From Planctomycetia bacterium (GTDB lineage Bacteria; Planctomycetota; Planctomycetia; Pirellulales; UBA1268): a stretch of DNA of 7,558 nt. The position numbers were made by a program, and so were the translations under genes. Shown here in pieces: positions 6,102 to 7,558 of this stretch. The notes below the pieces were generated by a model. It saw only the letters and a list, made by a program, of their open reading frames with translations, searched no databases and had not been told where the DNA came from. Position 1 is the stretch's first letter. Every line of letters begins with the position of its first letter. The stretch is taken from positions 1 to 7,558 of the forward strand of contig RGVT01000125.1 in the NCBI GenBank assembly GCA_010027105.1. The letters run 5' to 3'.

Positions 6102-7390
6102 ACCACGCTCCCCGACCGCCGCGCGGGATCTCGCGCCGGGCGCTGTTGCGCGGCGCGGGCGTGGCCGTGTCGCTGCCGTGGCTCGAGACGTTCGCCGCCC
6201 GGGGAGCGGCCCGCGAGGACGACGCCCCGCCGCGCCGGCTGCTCGCGATCGAGACCACGATGGGGCTCCTGCCGCACTGTTTCTTCCCCCGGGCCGCCGG
6301 GCCCGACTACGAGCCCTCCCCGTATCTCGCACGCCTCGCGGCGTTCCGCGACCGGTTCACCGTCTTCTCGGGGCTCGCCCACCCGCTCGTCGACGGCGGC
6401 CACGCGGCCGACATCTGCTTCCTGACGGGCGCGCCGCACCCGGCCAGCGGCAGCTTCAGGAACACGATCTCGCTCGACCAGGTGGCCGCCGAGGCGCTCG
6501 GGGGCCGGACGCGGTTCGCCTCGCTGCCGCTCACGGTGGCGGCCCACGGCACGGCGAGCCTCTCGTTCACGAGAAGCGGCGCACCGCTGCCGGGCGAACG
6601 CAGCCCGGCCGCGCTCTATCGGAGGATGTTCCTCCAGGGAGACGCCCGCGAGACGGCCGAGCGGATCGCGGAGCTCGGGACCGGCCGCAGCGTCCTCGAC
6701 TTCGTCGGCTTCTCCGCCCGGCGGCTCGACCGCTCGCTCACCGCCGCCGACCGGGCCCGGCTCGAACGGTATTTCACGGCCGTCCGCGAGGTCGAGCAGC
6801 AGATGCAGAAGGCGGAGACGTGGGAGCGGCGCCGCAGGCCGAAGCCGAAACTGCCGCCGCCTCCCGAGCAGCCGGAGCAGGAGTTCTTCACGCTCCTGAC
6901 CCTCATGGGGCAGATGGCCCGCCTCGCCTTCGAGACCGACTCCACCCGCGTCGTGACGATGTTCGTGAACCCCGCCGTGTGGGTGCCGCGGGCCCCGGGC
7001 GTGGCCCACGAGACCCACGCGCTCACCCACCACGGCAATCGCCCCGAGATGATCGAGGAGCTGCAGACGCTCGAGGCGGCCCAGTTCAGTGCGCTCGCCG
7101 AACTGCTCGGCGGCCTCGCGGAGGTGCGCGAAGGGGGCGGGACGCTCCTCGACCACACGATGGTGCTCTTCGGCTCGTGCCTGGGCAACGCCAACAGCCA
7201 CTCCAACACGAACCTGCCGATCCTCCTCGCCGGCGGCGGCTTCCGCCACGCCGGCCACCTCGCCTTCGACCCGGCGAATCACCCGCCGCTGGCCAATCTC
7301 TACGTCAGCATGCTCCAGCGCCTCGGCCTCGAGACCGACCGCTTCGCATCCTCCACCGGCACCCTCCGCGGCCTCGAGCCGGCGTCATGA
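6098..7390 (+). CDS. Exported DUF1552 family protein (Tat-type signal)
   Basis: This 430-aa protein begins with a twin-arginine-like signal, SRRALLRGAGVAVSLPWLE (12-30), the hallmark N-terminus of the DUF1552 family, which points to export as a folded protein. Family features include RRLLAIETTMGLLPHCFFP (46-64), FTVFSGLAHPLVDGGHAAD (87-105) and FLTGAPHP (108-115), the catalytic-looking HALTHHG (307-313), and LDHTMVLFGSCLGNANSHSN (351-370) followed by LPILLAGGGFRHAGH (373-387). The last blocks recall the DUF1501/alkaline-phosphatase-like layout, but metal ligands cannot be assigned with confidence. A charged Pro-rich linker (243-262, RRRRPKPKLPPPPEQPEQE) follows a coiled-coil-like helix (about 215-243). 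The ATG overlaps the DUF1592-family stop, so the two are translationally coupled, as in many planctomycete paralogous pairs. They probably act together outside the cytoplasm. No reaction is established for the family. Confidence 0.93.
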   Translation: MNHAPRPPRGISRRALLRGAGVAVSLPWLETFAARGAAREDDAPPRRLLAIETTMGLLPHCFFPRAAGPDYEPSPYLARLAAFRDRFTVFSGLAHPLVDGGHAADICFLTGAPHPASGSFRNTISLDQVAAEALGGRTRFASLPLTVAAHGTASLSFTRSGAPLPGERSPAALYRRMFLQGDARETAERIAELGTGRSVLDFVGFSARRLDRSLTAADRARLERYFTAVREVEQQMQKAETWERRRRPKPKLPPPPEQPEQEFFTLLTLMGQMARLAFETDSTRVVTMFVNPAVWVPRAPGVAHETHALTHHGNRPEMIEELQTLEAAQFSALAELLGGLAEVREGGGTLLDHTMVLFGSCLGNANSHSNTNLPILLAGGGFRHAGHLAFDPANHPPLANLYVSMLQRLGLETDRFASSTGTLRGLEPAS

Positions 7391-7494
7391 CACGCTGCCA
7401 CGGGCGTTCGCACGCGGCCCGGCTTCGGGCTCCCGTACTCAGGTACATCACCATGAAAGAGCAAGGCGAAGATGAAAGAGCAAGGCGAAGATGA
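7387..7494 (+). CDS. Possible 35-aa coupled small ORF (doubtful)
   Basis: An ATG at 7387 overlaps the DUF1552 stop (ATGA) and opens a 35-codon frame beginning MTRCHGRSHAARLRAP and ending with Arg residues. It runs into the 19-bp tandem repeat and stops at TGA 7492-7494, itself overlapping the ATG of the third repeat unit. The peptide is very basic, has no recognised domain, signal or membrane segment, and has no separate ribosome-binding site. The overlap may be fortuitous, because GTCATGA-type ends are common at this GC content. It is listed only because of the two coupled overlaps. Confidence 0.15.
   Translation: MTRCHGRSHAARLRAPVLRYITMKEQGEDERARRR
7416..7431 (+). terminator. Weak hairpin after the DUF1552 gene
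   Basis: GCCCG (7417-7421), loop GCTT, CGGGC (7426-7430), extendable by one G-T pair, lies 26 bases after the DUF1552 stop. It is GC-rich but has no T tract, so intrinsic termination is uncertain. It could be mRNA 3'-end structure or chance. Confidence 0.2.
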
Positions 7495-7509
7495 AAGAGC
7501 AAGGCGAAG
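7453..7509 (+). repeat. Three perfect tandem copies of a 19-bp unit
   Basis: The unit ATGAAAGAGCAAGGCGAAG occurs at 7453-7471, 7472-7490 and 7491-7509 without mismatch. It is AG-rich and less GC-rich than the surrounding DNA. Because 19 is not a multiple of three, each copy's ATG falls in a different frame. Each unit also ends in AAGGCGAAG, which could act as a loose ribosome-binding site for the next ATG. The frames opened by units 2 and 3 remain open to the window end. It could be a noncoding minisatellite between genes or a duplicated start region of a downstream gene. Confidence 0.95.
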
Positions 7510-7523
7510 GGGGAGTCGGCGAA

Positions 7524-7553
7524 CGCTCGACGAGCGTGGGCCGCCCCGGCCCA
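7524..7553 (+). other. Two adjacent hairpins at the window end
   Basis: CGCTCG-A-CGAGCG (7524-7536) is a near-palindrome whose realistic fold is a 5-bp stem with a 3-base loop. It is followed directly by TGGGCC-GCCCC-GGCCCA (7537-7553), a 6-bp stem with a 5-base loop. No T tract follows. Together they could end the DUF1592/DUF1552 transcript, or belong to a dispersed palindromic repeat of which only the edge is visible. Confidence 0.5.
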
Positions 7554-7558
7554 GCGAG

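Noticed and set aside
3981..6332. 783-codon open frame on the minus strand opposite the DUF1592-family gene
   Set aside because: It is the antisense of a well-supported gene. Its translation is Arg/Gly/Glu-rich and low-complexity with no recognisable domain, as expected from GC-rich third positions.
5789..7282. 497-codon minus-strand frame opposite the DUF1552 gene
   Set aside because: It is Arg/Glu/Gly-rich and low-complexity, with no motifs, and is antisense to a confident gene.
4823..7390. 855-codon plus-strand frame spanning both DUF genes
   Set aside because: Its first part is an Arg/Pro/Ala-rich out-of-frame reading of the DUF1592-family gene. Only the portion from 6098 is the real DUF1552 frame.

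Overview
This high-GC window looks like planctomycete DNA. The clearest sign is an adjacent secreted pair: a DUF1587/DUF1595/DUF1592/DUF1588/DUF1585 protein and a DUF1552 protein. This pairing is characteristic of Planctomycetes and related PVC bacteria. Strong GC bias at third codon positions produces many long antisense and out-of-frame shadow ORFs, which are left out. No tRNA, rRNA, CRISPR array or transposase was seen.

Left part (1-3687, minus strand, transcribed right to left). This is a compact run of genes: a small conserved hypothetical protein (3346-3687), an exported YceI-like lipid-binding protein (2580-3257), a soluble methyltransferase resembling tocopherol/sterol C-methyltransferases (1714-2583), a membrane methyltransferase of the ICMT/NnrU type (948-1682), a second soluble methyltransferase (161-898), and the first codons of a probable FAD-dependent oxidoreductase (from 164 downward). 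Two junctions are ATGA stop/start overlaps. Three methyltransferases with a flavoprotein and an isoprenoid-binding-type protein suggest tailoring of a lipid-like phenol or quinone. Type III polyketide or alkylresorcinol clusters often have this make-up. The scaffold-forming enzyme is not in the window, so the product is an inference.

The first 182 bases are a perfect 69-bp inverted repeat around a 44-bp spacer, and it breaks the oxidoreductase just as its dinucleotide-binding motif begins. Reading frames on the two strands suggest a fold-back chimera at a sequence end rather than real genome structure.

Middle (3688-3920). This is a divergent intergenic region with a 13-bp near-identical direct repeat on either side of a small palindrome, a plausible shared control region.

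Right part (3921-7390, plus strand). The DUF1592-family and DUF1552-family genes form a translationally coupled pair (ATGA overlap), both exported (Sec-type and Tat-like signals respectively). Their biochemical function is not established. The DUF1592-family protein lacks the N-terminal cytochrome-like domain found in many relatives but keeps a CxxCH motif in DUF1588.

Right end (7391-7558). Here there are three perfect tandem copies of a 19-bp unit beginning with ATG, then two adjacent hairpins. They may be the start of a noncoding repeat region or a duplicated translation-start segment.
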